Part shown: piece by piece, positions 17,878-25,140 of the stretch
Numbering within the stretch: position 1 is the first letter of the stretch
How the letters are laid out: each line of letters opens with the position of its first letter
NCBI GenBank assembly: GCA_020831525.1
Contig: JAFIGH010000055.1
Location: forward strand, 1 to 33,786
DNA length: 33,786 nucleotides
DNA from: Opitutales bacterium
Lineage (GTDB): Bacteria > Verrucomicrobiota > Verrucomicrobiia > Opitutales > Oceanipulchritudinaceae
Direction: 5' to 3'
Program-made: the position numbers and the translations under genes
The notes under the pieces: generated by a model
What the model was told of the DNA's origin: nothing
Database searches by the model: none
What the model saw: only the letters and a program-made list of their open reading frames with translations

Positions 17878-18791
17878 ACATAGAACCCGGTATCTTGCCA
17901 GCGGTTGTGACGCCGCTGAATGAAGATGAAACGATCGACACCGAAAGCCTCGAACGCCTCGTCGAGCACCTTCTCCGCACGGAGGTCAAGGGGCTCTTCA
18001 TGGGCGGAACGATGGGCGAGGGCGGTGCCCTGCGCGACAGCGAAAAGGCCGCCCTCTACCGCGAGACCGTGCGGTTTGCGCGGGGGCGGGTGCCCGTTCT
18101 CGCCAGCGTCTCGGACCAAGGCACCAGGCGCGTGATCGACAATGTCCGCCTCGCCGAGGCGGGCGGGGTCGACGCCGTTGTCCTCACGCCGCGCCTCTGC
18201 TTTCCCCAGCGCGGCGAGGACGAGTCGGTGCGGCTTGTCGAGGCCGTCGCGCGGGATTCATCGGTGCCCGTTTGGTTCTACGAAAACCCGGAGGTTTCGC
18301 CGGTTACCTCGAGATTCGAAATCCTCGCGCGCATCGCCGCGCTTCCCAACGTCGGCGGGCTCAAGCTCACGACAAAGGACCGCGTGCTTTTCCAGCGATG
18401 CCTTACAGAGATTCCGGAGAAACTACCGTGCTTCAACGGGGTCGTTTCCGAGATTGCATTCGCCGCCTCGATCGGCGGCGGAGCCATCAGCGGTATCGGC
18501 AGTATGTTGCCGGGGCTGTGTATCCGGGTCTTCAATGCCGCCAAGGCGGGTGAAATGGACGAGGCCAAACGCTACCAGGACGCCATCAACGCCACCTACG
18601 CCATTTACAACGGCGCGGGGTGGCCCCTCTGGCCCTCCGCGCAGAAGCACGTTCTCAAACGTCTCGGCATCCTTCGCACAAGTGTGGCCACCGCCCCCTT
18701 CCTCCGCCTCGGCCCCGAAGAGGAGCGGGCGATTGACGCCGTCCTCGACACATTCGAGGATTGGATACTCGAGCCGGCGCGGGTCGTTTGA
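17874..18791 (+). CDS. DHDPS/NAL/KDG-aldolase family protein
   Basis: A 305-aa class I aldolase-family enzyme with canonical features: the GGTMGE loop (44-49, equivalent to GTTGE), catalytic Y136 (VWFYENPE) and Schiff-base K164 (GGLKLTTKD) with the usual 28-residue spacing. It probably cleaves or dehydrates a 2-keto-3-deoxy sugar acid in the cytoplasm; DapA activity itself is unlikely given the operon. It differs clearly from the first DHDPS-like protein (7497-8489), so the locus has two non-redundant paralogues. The start overlaps the preceding ATPase stop (ATGA). Confidence 0.93.
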   Translation: MNIEPGILPAVVTPLNEDETIDTESLERLVEHLLRTEVKGLFMGGTMGEGGALRDSEKAALYRETVRFARGRVPVLASVSDQGTRRVIDNVRLAEAGGVDAVVLTPRLCFPQRGEDESVRLVEAVARDSSVPVWFYENPEVSPVTSRFEILARIAALPNVGGLKLTTKDRVLFQRCLTEIPEKLPCFNGVVSEIAFAASIGGGAISGIGSMLPGLCIRVFNAAKAGEMDEAKRYQDAINATYAIYNGAGWPLWPSAQKHVLKRLGILRTSVATAPFLRLGPEEERAIDAVLDTFEDWILEPARVV

Positions 18792-18841
18792 CAGGGCACC
18801 CGGAGAGCACACGCGGTCAACCTTCAATCCAAAGCAACACC

Positions 18842-19588
18842 ATGAGCGATAAAAGCACATCAAAGATCATTCTCATAACCGGAGCGGGCACCGGCATCGG
18901 CAAAGCGACCGCCCTCGATCTCGCCCCCGGCAACGAGATCATCATTCACTACAATAGCTCCGCCGACGCCGCCCGCGCGGTTGCGGATGAAGTGGAGAAG
19001 CGCGGCGGAAAGGCGCACACCCTGCAGGCCGACATTGCCTCCGAAGCCGGGTGCCGCGCCCTCGCCGATGCCGTCAAGGGGCTGGTTTCCCGCCTCGACG
19101 TGCTCGTCAACAACGCCGGCGGCATGATTCGCCGCCAGTCCACGCGCGAGTTTGAGTGGTCGCTCATGGAAGAGGTCTTTGCCCTCAACACCTTTTCCGC
19201 GCTCCAACTGACGTCGATGTGCCTGCCTCTGCTCGACAAGGGACGCTCCCCCTGCGTCATCAACCTCACGACCATTGCCATGCGCCATGGCGGGCCCACC
19301 GCCATCCTCTACGCCGCGAGCAAGGGCGCGCTCGATTCCGCCACGCGCGGGATGGCCAAGGAACTCGGACCGCAGATCCGCGTCAACGCTGTCGCCCCGG
19401 GCGTCGTCGAGACACCCTTCCACGAAAAAATGTCGACCCCCGAGCGCATGGCCGGCTTCGCCGAAAACACCGCCCTCAAGCGCAACGGCAAACCCGCCGA
19501 AGTCGCCCACGCCATCCGCTTCCTCATCGAAGCCGAGTTCCTCACAGGCGAGACCGTCGACGTCAACGGCGGCCTCTTCATGCACTGA
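18842..19588 (+). CDS. short-chain dehydrogenase/reductase
   Basis: A 248-aa classical SDR. Cofactor motif TGAGTGIG (13-20), NNAG (90-93), catalytic Y157 and K161 (YAASK) and the C-terminal LTGETVDVNGG stretch are intact. The position of the catalytic serine (13 residues before Y157) is T144 within INLTTIA, an uncommon replacement. NAD(P)H-dependent oxidation or reduction of a sugar or sugar acid is expected; the position between an aldolase-like gene and a sulfatase suggests the sulfated-sugar pathway. The ATG at 18842 is chosen because it sits just before the first beta-strand. It is separated from the preceding stop by 50 bases. Confidence 0.93.
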   Translation: MSDKSTSKIILITGAGTGIGKATALDLAPGNEIIIHYNSSADAARAVADEVEKRGGKAHTLQADIASEAGCRALADAVKGLVSRLDVLVNNAGGMIRRQSTREFEWSLMEEVFALNTFSALQLTSMCLPLLDKGRSPCVINLTTIAMRHGGPTAILYAASKGALDSATRGMAKELGPQIRVNAVAPGVVETPFHEKMSTPERMAGFAENTALKRNGKPAEVAHAIRFLIEAEFLTGETVDVNGGLFMH

Positions 19589-19644
19589 GTGTTCGGCGTT
19601 CGGTGTTCAGCGTTCAGTGTTCGGTGTTCAGCGTTCGGCGTTCA
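19589..19644. repeat. tandem heptamer array, 8 copies of GYGTTCR
   Basis: Directly after the SDR stop, eight uninterrupted 7-base units of the form G-T/C-GTTC-G/A fill 56 bases. It is a minisatellite-like array without open reading frame value, and its copy number may vary between strains. Confidence 0.85.
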
Positions 19645-19678
19645 TCATCCATTAGCCATCATCGATCATCCATCAGCC
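19644..19678. repeat. imperfect direct repeat ATCATCCATYAGCC
   Basis: ATCATCCATTAGCC (19644-19657) recurs as ATCATCCATCAGCC (19665-19678), 13 of 14 bases identical and 21 bases apart, abutting the heptamer array. Simple-sequence character; no function visible. Confidence 0.6.
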
Positions 19679-19724
19679 ATCCTCCCCCTTCAGGTCTCCG
19701 GTTTCCGCCTTCCGCCCTCGAAGA

Positions 19725-21125
19725 ATGAAACAGCCTAACATCCTCTGGATCTGCACGGACCAGCAGCGCGGTGACACGATACGTGCGCTCGGAAACGCGC
19801 ACATCCGCACACCCAACCTCGACCGCCTTGTTGCGGAGGGCACGGCCTTTACCCGCGCCTATTGCCAGAGCCCCATCTGCACGCCCTCGCGCGCGAGTTT
19901 TCTCACCGGCAAATACGCCAGCACCGTGCGCTGCTGCCGCAACGGCAATGACCGCTGGGACGAAGCCGCGCCGCTCGTCACCAAGCTCCTGCGCGACGCC
20001 GGCTACACCTGCGGCCTTGTCGGCAAGCTGCACCTCGCGGGCACCTCGGGGCGCGTCGAGCCCCGACCGGCGGACGATGGCTACTCCACCTTTGAGTGGA
20101 GCCACAGCGCCCGCGATCTCTGGGAGGAGGGTCACGCCTACGCCGACTGGGTGCGTTCGCAGGGCGGGAAGCTCGGCGAGTTGCGCGAGCGCCTCGGCTA
20201 CATCCCCGCGCACCTGCACCAGACCAAATGGTGCGCCGACCGCTCCATCGACTTCATTCGCCGCCACGCCGCCGGCGACACTCCGTGGCTCCTCAGCGTC
20301 AACATTTTCGATCCCCACAAGCCCTTCGATCCGCCCCCCGAGTACCGAAAACGCTACGACGCTGACAAACTCCCCGGCCCGCACTTTCGCGAAGGCGACC
20401 TCGAAGCGCAGGCGCGCATCGGGGCCGAATTCCAGACCTCCCCTCGCCACCCCGACGAACTCGACGCCAAAGAGTATCAGGCGCGCTACCACGCCATGAT
20501 CGAGCAGGTCGACGAACACGTCGGTCGCATTCTCGATGCTTTGGAGGAGAGCGGGCAGCGCGAAAACACCCTCGTGCTCTTCATGAGCGACCACGGCGAA
20601 ATGCTCGGCGACCACGGACTCCTCCTCAAGGGCTGCCGATTCTACGAGGGGCTCACGCGCGTGCCCTTGATCGTCTCATGGCCGGGCCGCATCAGGGCCG
20701 GGCGGGTCTGCGACGGCTTGGTTGAACTCACCGATATCGCGCCCACCCTCCTTGAACTCGGCGGCGCGCCCCCCGGAGAAGGCCTGGCGGGCCGCTCCCT
20801 CGCCCGGGTCCTCACGGAGGGCACCGAACCCGACCGCACCTTCGTCCGTTCCGAATACTACGCCGCTCTCAATCCCAAGCTCCTCGCTTCCGGTCGCTTC
20901 ACGACGAACTACGCCACGATGTATCGGGACAAACGCTACAAGCTCGTCGTCTACCACGGCGGCCCCGTCGGCGAACTCTTCGACCTCGAAAACGACCCGC
21001 ACGAATTCGACAACCTTTGGGACGACCCCGCCCACCGCGCCGCCCGCGACCACCTGCTCCTCGCCTCCTTCGACGCCACCGCCCGCGCCTTCGACCTTGG
21101 TCCCCCGCAAACCGGCGATTATTGA
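19725..21125 (+). CDS. type I (formylglycine) sulfatase, no signal peptide
   Basis: A 466-aa sulfatase. CTPSR at 52-56 provides the formylglycine precursor C52. D11-less start MKQPNILWICTDQQRGD carries the metal-binding D12-Q13. Further elements are GKLHLAG (K and H near 100), NIFDPHKPFDPP with the metal-site His, and FMSDHGEMLGDH in the C-terminal half. Like the first sulfatase it starts at the first catalytic beta-strand, so no export signal exists and action in the cytoplasm is expected. The two sulfatases differ enough to imply different sulfate positions or sugars. It lies after a repeat-filled 136-base gap, so it may have its own promoter. Confidence 0.93.
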   Translation: MKQPNILWICTDQQRGDTIRALGNAHIRTPNLDRLVAEGTAFTRAYCQSPICTPSRASFLTGKYASTVRCCRNGNDRWDEAAPLVTKLLRDAGYTCGLVGKLHLAGTSGRVEPRPADDGYSTFEWSHSARDLWEEGHAYADWVRSQGGKLGELRERLGYIPAHLHQTKWCADRSIDFIRRHAAGDTPWLLSVNIFDPHKPFDPPPEYRKRYDADKLPGPHFREGDLEAQARIGAEFQTSPRHPDELDAKEYQARYHAMIEQVDEHVGRILDALEESGQRENTLVLFMSDHGEMLGDHGLLLKGCRFYEGLTRVPLIVSWPGRIRAGRVCDGLVELTDIAPTLLELGGAPPGEGLAGRSLARVLTEGTEPDRTFVRSEYYAALNPKLLASGRFTTNYATMYRDKRYKLVVYHGGPVGELFDLENDPHEFDNLWDDPAHRAARDHLLLASFDATARAFDLGPPQTGDY

Positions 21126-21465
21126 CCCGTAGCCACAGTGCCCCGCCTCCGTCCGAGCCCTGCCCACGCGCAGCAACAACCGCGACGACCCTGGGGGCAG
21201 GGCGGGCATGTTTTGTGCCGTCGGCACCTTGACTGCCTTTCGACAGGCTCAAGGCCCTGAGCCTGTCGAAGGGCGCGCAGCCTGCTGCGGTGTTTGCGAC
21301 ATTCGGAGGTCGCCGAGATCCCTTCATGACCGACCGCTGCTCTGGACTTTTTCGACCATGGTTTTGGGGATTTCATGGATGGGGGGGGATGGGCACAGGC
21401 AAGGGAGTCCCATGCTTTAGCCGCGGAACCCGGTATCCCCCGTGACTCAGCCGGTCGGGAGCGGC
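21126..21465. other. non-coding stretch with palindromic repeat
   Basis: No gene recognised on either strand. It holds the palindromic element at 21236-21273 (annotated separately) and a G8 run near 21379. It marks the boundary between the sugar locus and a decayed toxin-antitoxin zone. Confidence 0.5.
21236..21273. repeat. palindromic repeat, TTCGACAGGCTCA / TGAGCCTGTCGAA
   Basis: Two 16-base arms (21236-21251 and 21258-21273) match as inverted repeats at 15 of 16 positions around a 6-base spacer. The core TTCGACAGGCTCA is a well-known dispersed intergenic palindrome seen in many GC-rich bacterial genomes. It is a candidate mobile REP-like or structural element; no T-run follows, so it is not a classical terminator. 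Confidence 0.7.
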
Positions 21466-21873
21466 TTAGGGTGCGATCACCTGAAGAAGATGGCGCTCGC
21501 GATTCCAGCGAAGAATCTTTTCGTCGGCGGTGATCAGGGGGACCCCCAGCAGGCGGGCGGTGGCCACAATGATCCGGTCCGCAGGGTCGCCGTGAAAGCC
21601 GGGCAGACGGCAGCTCTCCGCCGCAATCGCCCCGGATAGGGGCTCCAAAATCGCGGGTGCCGCCAGGTTGGTCTGTATCCAAGCCTCCGTGGAAGGTTCC
21701 AAAGCCAACCGTCCCTTGCTCTCCAACATGGCCACTTCCCACAAAGATATGGCGGAAATGATGCACAGTCCACGGTAGCCGCTCATCGACGCGGCGCGCG
21801 CCTCGCCCGCCGCCGTCCACACCCAGACGTGCGTGTCAAGGACCGCCCCCCGTACATGTTCAAGCGTCGGCAT
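21466..21873 (-). CDS. PIN-domain toxin (VapC-like)
   Basis: A 135-aa PIN-domain ribonuclease, the toxin of a type II pair. The acidic active-site residues are visible: D13 (VLDTHVWVW), E46 (SLWEVAML), D96/D99 (GDPADRIIVATA) and D117 (LITADEK). The ATG at 21873 is chosen since family homology starts at VLDTH; the frame is open further upstream but overlaps the antitoxin. It overlaps the end of the truncated Phd-type antitoxin by 14 bases, the usual coupling of such modules. The gene appears intact although its antitoxin is 5'-truncated. Confidence 0.87.
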   Translation of the reverse strand: MPTLEHVRGAVLDTHVWVWTAAGEARAASMSGYRGLCIISAISLWEVAMLESKGRLALEPSTEAWIQTNLAAPAILEPLSGAIAAESCRLPGFHGDPADRIIVATARLLGVPLITADEKILRWNRERHLLQVIAP

Positions 21874-22042
21874 CCCAGCTCTCACCGGTTGTGAAGAGGT
21901 CCCCGTGGATCCGCGTCGAGGCGGCGGACCGGCCCCAAAGCGGGTGGGCGGGCTCCTCACCAACCGGAATCAGCTCGGCGGCCGCTTTTCCGTATTTCAT
22001 GGTGCGCACCCGACAACGCTCGGTGCGCACCTTGTCCACCAC
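21860..22042 (-). CDS. Phd/YefM-type antitoxin, N-terminally truncated
   Basis: The frame reads QSSQFKAKCLGVVDKV (from ~22078), then MKYGKAAAELIPVGEEPAHPLWGRSA and ends GDLFTTGESWDADA, a Phd/YefM-like antitoxin with the C-terminal toxin-neutralising tail. The usual initiator Met just before 'xIQSSQFKAKC' is absent: upstream in frame there is PRE and then a stop. The first possible start is GTG at 22042, giving 60 aa and losing ~12 N-terminal residues that form part of the DNA-binding dimer. It may still neutralise the PIN toxin but autoregulation is doubtful. The break coincides with the truncated hicB on the other strand. Confidence 0.65.
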   Translation of the reverse strand: MVDKVRTERCRVRTMKYGKAAAELIPVGEEPAHPLWGRSAASTRIHGDLFTTGESWDADA

Positions 22043-22071
22043 ACCAAGGCACTTCGCCTTGAATTGGCTGG

Positions 22072-22227
22072 ATTGAAGAGCTTCCCGGGGTCAATAGCCA
22101 GGGAAAGACCCGTGACGATCTGATCAAAAACCTCTCCAGCGCGTTGCGCGAGGCCATTGAGATGCACCGCAAAGAGGCCATTGCCGCAGCGGAGGGGGAT
22201 TACCAGGAGCAAACGCTGGTGCTGTGA
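22072..22227 (+). pseudogene. hicB: hicB antitoxin remnant (5'-truncated)
   Basis: The frame reads IEELPGVNSQGKTRDDLIKN, then LSSALREAIEMHRKEAIAAAEGDYQEQTLVL and a stop, clearly the C-terminal part of a HicB antitoxin (ELPGVNSQGKT is the family core). The N-terminal strand and start codon are missing; immediately upstream the sequence belongs to the opposite-strand Phd-type antitoxin. The stop overlaps the hicA start by GTGA, preserving the ancestral hicB-hicA arrangement. HicB normally blocks the HicA mRNA interferase. Confidence 0.82.
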
Positions 22228-22415
22228 GCTTCAAAAGCCGCGATTTCATTCGCCACCTGACCCAACAGGGCTGTGTGTTGAAACGTGAGGGCGGCAACCA
22301 CTCCTGATGGGAGAACCCGGCCCAGAACCGGCGATCATCGGTTCCGCGTCACAACGAGATCGACCGCCACTTGGCCTAGAAAATTTGCCGCGACCTGGGC
22401 ATCGGAGCCATGTGA
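22224..22415 (+). pseudogene. hicA: hicA toxin with two in-frame stop codons
   Basis: The frame from GTG 22224 reads SFKSRDFIRHLTQQGCVLKR and EGGNHS, then TGA (22305-22307), WENPAQNRRSSVPRHNEIDR and HLA, TAG (22377-22379), KICRDLGIGAM and TGA. Without the two stops this is a full-length HicA mRNA interferase of ~63 residues, with the catalytic His retained in GGNHS. The frame is otherwise conserved, so the damage is two point mutations. It is predicted inactive, consistent with the broken antitoxin next to it. Confidence 0.85.
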
Positions 22416-22560
22416 CGGGTGTCGTGGTTGAATTTTTTGGAGAATCGCCGTCTTATCAGGTATCCATGCGAATGCTCCTGCACTGAAGTCGGTGTTGGAC
22501 GATTGCTGTTCCAGGGATTGTGATCGGAATCACCATCTGGGCGACTTGGTGGGGATTGGT

Positions 22561-23823
22561 TCACTCCCGCGGCAATGCGTGGATTTCTGTCGTGAAGCTG
22601 GGGTATTTGCGTAGGGTTTGTGTGTGGCGGAGGCCGTGCATTAGGCCGCGGATTTCGGCGAGTCCCCGCATGCGGCCAATGGAAGGATAGCCGGGGGTGA
22701 TGACGACGGATTTGTCTAGATCGTCCATCATGACGTGGCCGTGGTCAGGGCGGAAGGTGATTTGGCAGTCGCGGCGGCCTTCAGCTTGGCGGCGGTCTTG
22801 TTCGTTGAGGAGGGCGCGGACGATGCCCGCCATGTCGGCGGAGCCATCGAGGTGCCCGCCTTCGTAGAAGGTGCCGTCGTCCTTGCGCTGCGTATTGCGC
22901 AGGTGGGCGGCATGGATGCGGGAGCCAAAACGTTCGATCATGGCGACAAGGTCGTTGTCTGGGCGGGCGCTGAAGGAGCCGCTGCAGAAACACAGACCGT
23001 TGGCCGGGTGGTCGGCCAGTGCGAAGACGGCCTCGATGTCCGCCGCTGTGCTGAGAATTCGGGGCAGGCCGAGTATGGGGAAAGGCGGGTCGTCCGGGTG
23101 GATCGCCATGCGGATGCCGACTTCTTCCGCGACGGGGATCACAGCGGAGAGGAAGCGTTCAAGATTGGCCCTCAGTTCTGCGGTATGGATGCCCTGATAC
23201 CGGTCCAGCATCTGGCGGATATGATTGAGGGTGAGTCCCCATTTGACCCCGGGGAAAACGTCGATGACGGTTTGGATAAACCGCTCTTGACCCTTCGTAT
23301 CCAGCGTCCGCCACCAGCGGTCGGCGGCTTCTATTTGCTCCGGGCTGTAGGTGTCTTCCGCGCCGGGGCGCTTGAGGGCGTGGAGTTCGAAGGCGGCAAA
23401 GCGGATCGGGTCGAAGTGGAGGCTGCGGGCACCGCCGGGCAAGGGCCAGCTCATGTCGGTGCGGACCCAGTCGAGCACCGGCATGAAGTTGTAAACGACT
23501 GTCCGTATGCCGGCTTCGGCGAGGTTGCGCAGGCTCCGGCGGTAGTTGCCGAGTAGGGTGCGCAGATTGCCCCGGCCGGTTTTCAGATCCTCGTGCACGG
23601 GGAGGGACTCGACGATACGCCAGCTCAGACCGGCGGCCTCGATCGCGGCTTGGCGTTGGCGGATGGCCTCCAGCGGCCAAGTCTCACCATACGGGATTTC
23701 GTGAAGGGAGTTGAAGAGGGCGGAGGCTCCGGTTTGCCGGATGTGGCTCAACGGGACCGGATCGTCCGGGCCGAACCAGCGGAAGCCTTCTTCTAGCAGG
23801 GTATGTGGCGATTGTTCCGGCAT
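22561..23823 (-). CDS. uxuA: mannonate dehydratase UxuA
   Basis: A 420-aa enzyme dehydrating D-mannonate to 2-keto-3-deoxy-D-gluconate in hexuronate catabolism. Family landmarks are YNFMPVLDWVRTD (111-123), the metal-site region IHPDDPPFP (241-249), C278/C280 in LCFCSGSF, H307 (AAHLRN) and D360-H361 (FRPDHGH). It is slightly longer than E. coli UxuA (394 residues) through an insert near 150-175. The ATG at 23823 lies 3 bases after the stop of an SDR remnant that probably once was the paired fructuronate reductase; the remnant's last codons supply a GGAG ribosome site. It is transcribed opposite to the sugar locus but adds KDG formation to the regional chemistry. Confidence 0.95.
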   Translation of the reverse strand: MPEQSPHTLLEEGFRWFGPDDPVPLSHIRQTGASALFNSLHEIPYGETWPLEAIRQRQAAIEAAGLSWRIVESLPVHEDLKTGRGNLRTLLGNYRRSLRNLAEAGIRTVVYNFMPVLDWVRTDMSWPLPGGARSLHFDPIRFAAFELHALKRPGAEDTYSPEQIEAADRWWRTLDTKGQERFIQTVIDVFPGVKWGLTLNHIRQMLDRYQGIHTAELRANLERFLSAVIPVAEEVGIRMAIHPDDPPFPILGLPRILSTAADIEAVFALADHPANGLCFCSGSFSARPDNDLVAMIERFGSRIHAAHLRNTQRKDDGTFYEGGHLDGSADMAGIVRALLNEQDRRQAEGRRDCQITFRPDHGHVMMDDLDKSVVITPGYPSIGRMRGLAEIRGLMHGLRHTQTLRKYPSFTTEIHALPRE

Positions 23824-23826
23824 CGC

Positions 23827-23928
23827 TTACGCTCCGGGAAAGTCTACGGACCCACCGTCCACCGGTAGCACAGCGCCGGTGGCGACGATGGTTCTGTTGG
23901 CTGCGTCAAAGAGAGAAGGTGCGGTCAT
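23827..23928 (-). pseudogene. SDR remnant with central deletion (possible fructuronate reductase)
   Basis: A 33-codon frame that fuses the first ~18 residues of a short-chain dehydrogenase (MTAPSLFDAANRTIVATG, the strand leading into the TGxxxGxG motif) to the last ~17 (TGAVLPVDGGSVDFPGA, the typical SDR C-terminus). Everything between, including the cofactor loop, NNAG and YxxxK, is gone. The TG shared by both ends suggests recombination at a short repeat. Being just upstream of uxuA, the ancestor was probably a mannonate/fructuronate oxidoreductase of the SDR type; that identity is inference. Confidence 0.7.
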
Positions 23929-24038
23929 GAACGGGAACGGTGTCGCAGGTGTCTTCAGGGCGGAGCAAACCTCTTCTATTACCCCGCTTCCTGCGAGAGT
24001 CGCTTGTCCGTGCGTCCCCGCGGTCTGAAGAGGGCGCG

Positions 24039-25058
24039 TCAGGCGCGTTGTCCGGAAGCCGCCGCGTCGCTCTCGGACAGGGCGGGGCTTTCCGTCGACT
24101 CAAGGTAGACGCCCATGTTGCGGTATTTGTTGTAGCGCGCGTCGAGGCGGTCCTCCGGGTCGAGGCTTTCCAACTCTTTGAGGTTCCTGCGCAGGGCTTC
24201 GCGGAGAGAGTCGGTGGCGGCGTCGATGTCGGCATGGGCACCGCCCATGGGCTCGGGGATGACTTCGTCGGCGATTCCCTGTTCGCGGAGTTCGCGCGCG
24301 CCGATGCGCAGGGCATTGGCGGCTGCCTCGGAAAAGCGGCGGTCGCGCCAAAGGATGGCCGCGCAGCCCTCCGGCGGAATGACGGAGTAGTAGGCGTATT
24401 CCTGCGCCAGCAACCGGTCTACCACGGCGATGCCGAGAGCGCCGCCGCTTCCGCCTTCGCCGATGATCACGCCGAGGATCGGCGTGTTGAGGACGGCCAT
24501 CTCCCGGAGGTTGCGCGCGATCGCCTCGGAGACATGGCGTTCCTCCGAACCGATGCCGGCGTAGGCGGCTTTGGTGTCGATAAAGCTGATGACGGGAAGA
24601 CCGAACTTCTCGGCCGTCTTCATGAGGCGCAGCGCCTTCCGGTAACCTTCCGGGTGGGGCATGCCGAAGTTGCGCTTCAGGTTTTCCTTCACGTCGCGCC
24701 CTTTCTGCTGGGCGATCACCATTATCGGGCGTCCGTCGAACCACGCGATTCCCCCGATCAGGGCCTGGTCGTCTCCGAACGCTCGGTCGCCGTGCATTTC
24801 CTGAAATCCTTCGAAGATGCGCGCGATGTAATCCAGGCTGTAGGGCCGCTTCGGGTGGCGGGCGAGCTGCACCCGCTGCCACGGGGTGAGGTTGCTGTAG
24901 ATGCGCCGCTTCGTCTCTTCGATCCGATTCTCGATCGCCGCAACCTCGGTCGACACATCAAAGTCCTGTTCGGCGGAGGCGCTCTGCAACTCCGCCAACC
25001 GGCGCTGCAACTCCCGCAAAGGCTTCTCAAAATCCAAGCTGAAATCGGCTTTGTCCAT
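24039..25058 (-). CDS. accA: acetyl-CoA carboxylase carboxyltransferase subunit alpha
   Basis: A 339-aa subunit that with AccD transfers carboxyl from biotin to acetyl-CoA, making malonyl-CoA for fatty-acid synthesis. The N-terminal helices (LDFEKPLRELQRRLAEL; ENRIEETKRRIYSNLTPWQRVQLARHPKRP in two parts) and the crotonase-like domain are characteristic: HGDRAFGDDQALIGGIA, QKGRDVKENLKRNFGMPHP, GIGSEERHVSEAIARNL and GEGGSGGALGIA (200-211). The usual DTPGAYPG segment reads DTKAAYAG here (161-168). accD is not adjacent. A promoter with repeated elements lies upstream at 25141-25246. Confidence 0.97.
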   Translation of the reverse strand: MDKADFSLDFEKPLRELQRRLAELQSASAEQDFDVSTEVAAIENRIEETKRRIYSNLTPWQRVQLARHPKRPYSLDYIARIFEGFQEMHGDRAFGDDQALIGGIAWFDGRPIMVIAQQKGRDVKENLKRNFGMPHPEGYRKALRLMKTAEKFGLPVISFIDTKAAYAGIGSEERHVSEAIARNLREMAVLNTPILGVIIGEGGSGGALGIAVVDRLLAQEYAYYSVIPPEGCAAILWRDRRFSEAAANALRIGARELREQGIADEVIPEPMGGAHADIDAATDSLREALRRNLKELESLDPEDRLDARYNKYRNMGVYLESTESPALSESDAAASGQRA

Positions 25059-25140
25059 GAAAGAGAACCGGTTCTACACGCCCCGGCCCCGCCGTGTCAA
25101 CGCCCGCCCGCTGCCGTAAATCACCGCAAATAATATTTTT

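Noticed and set aside
19589-19644. CRISPR-like array
   Set aside because: Units are only 7 bases and contiguous, with no spacers; a simple tandem repeat.
21119-21820. 233-codon minus-strand frame across the palindromic repeat
   Set aside because: Overlaps the PIN toxin gene out of frame and runs through the palindrome; no motifs.
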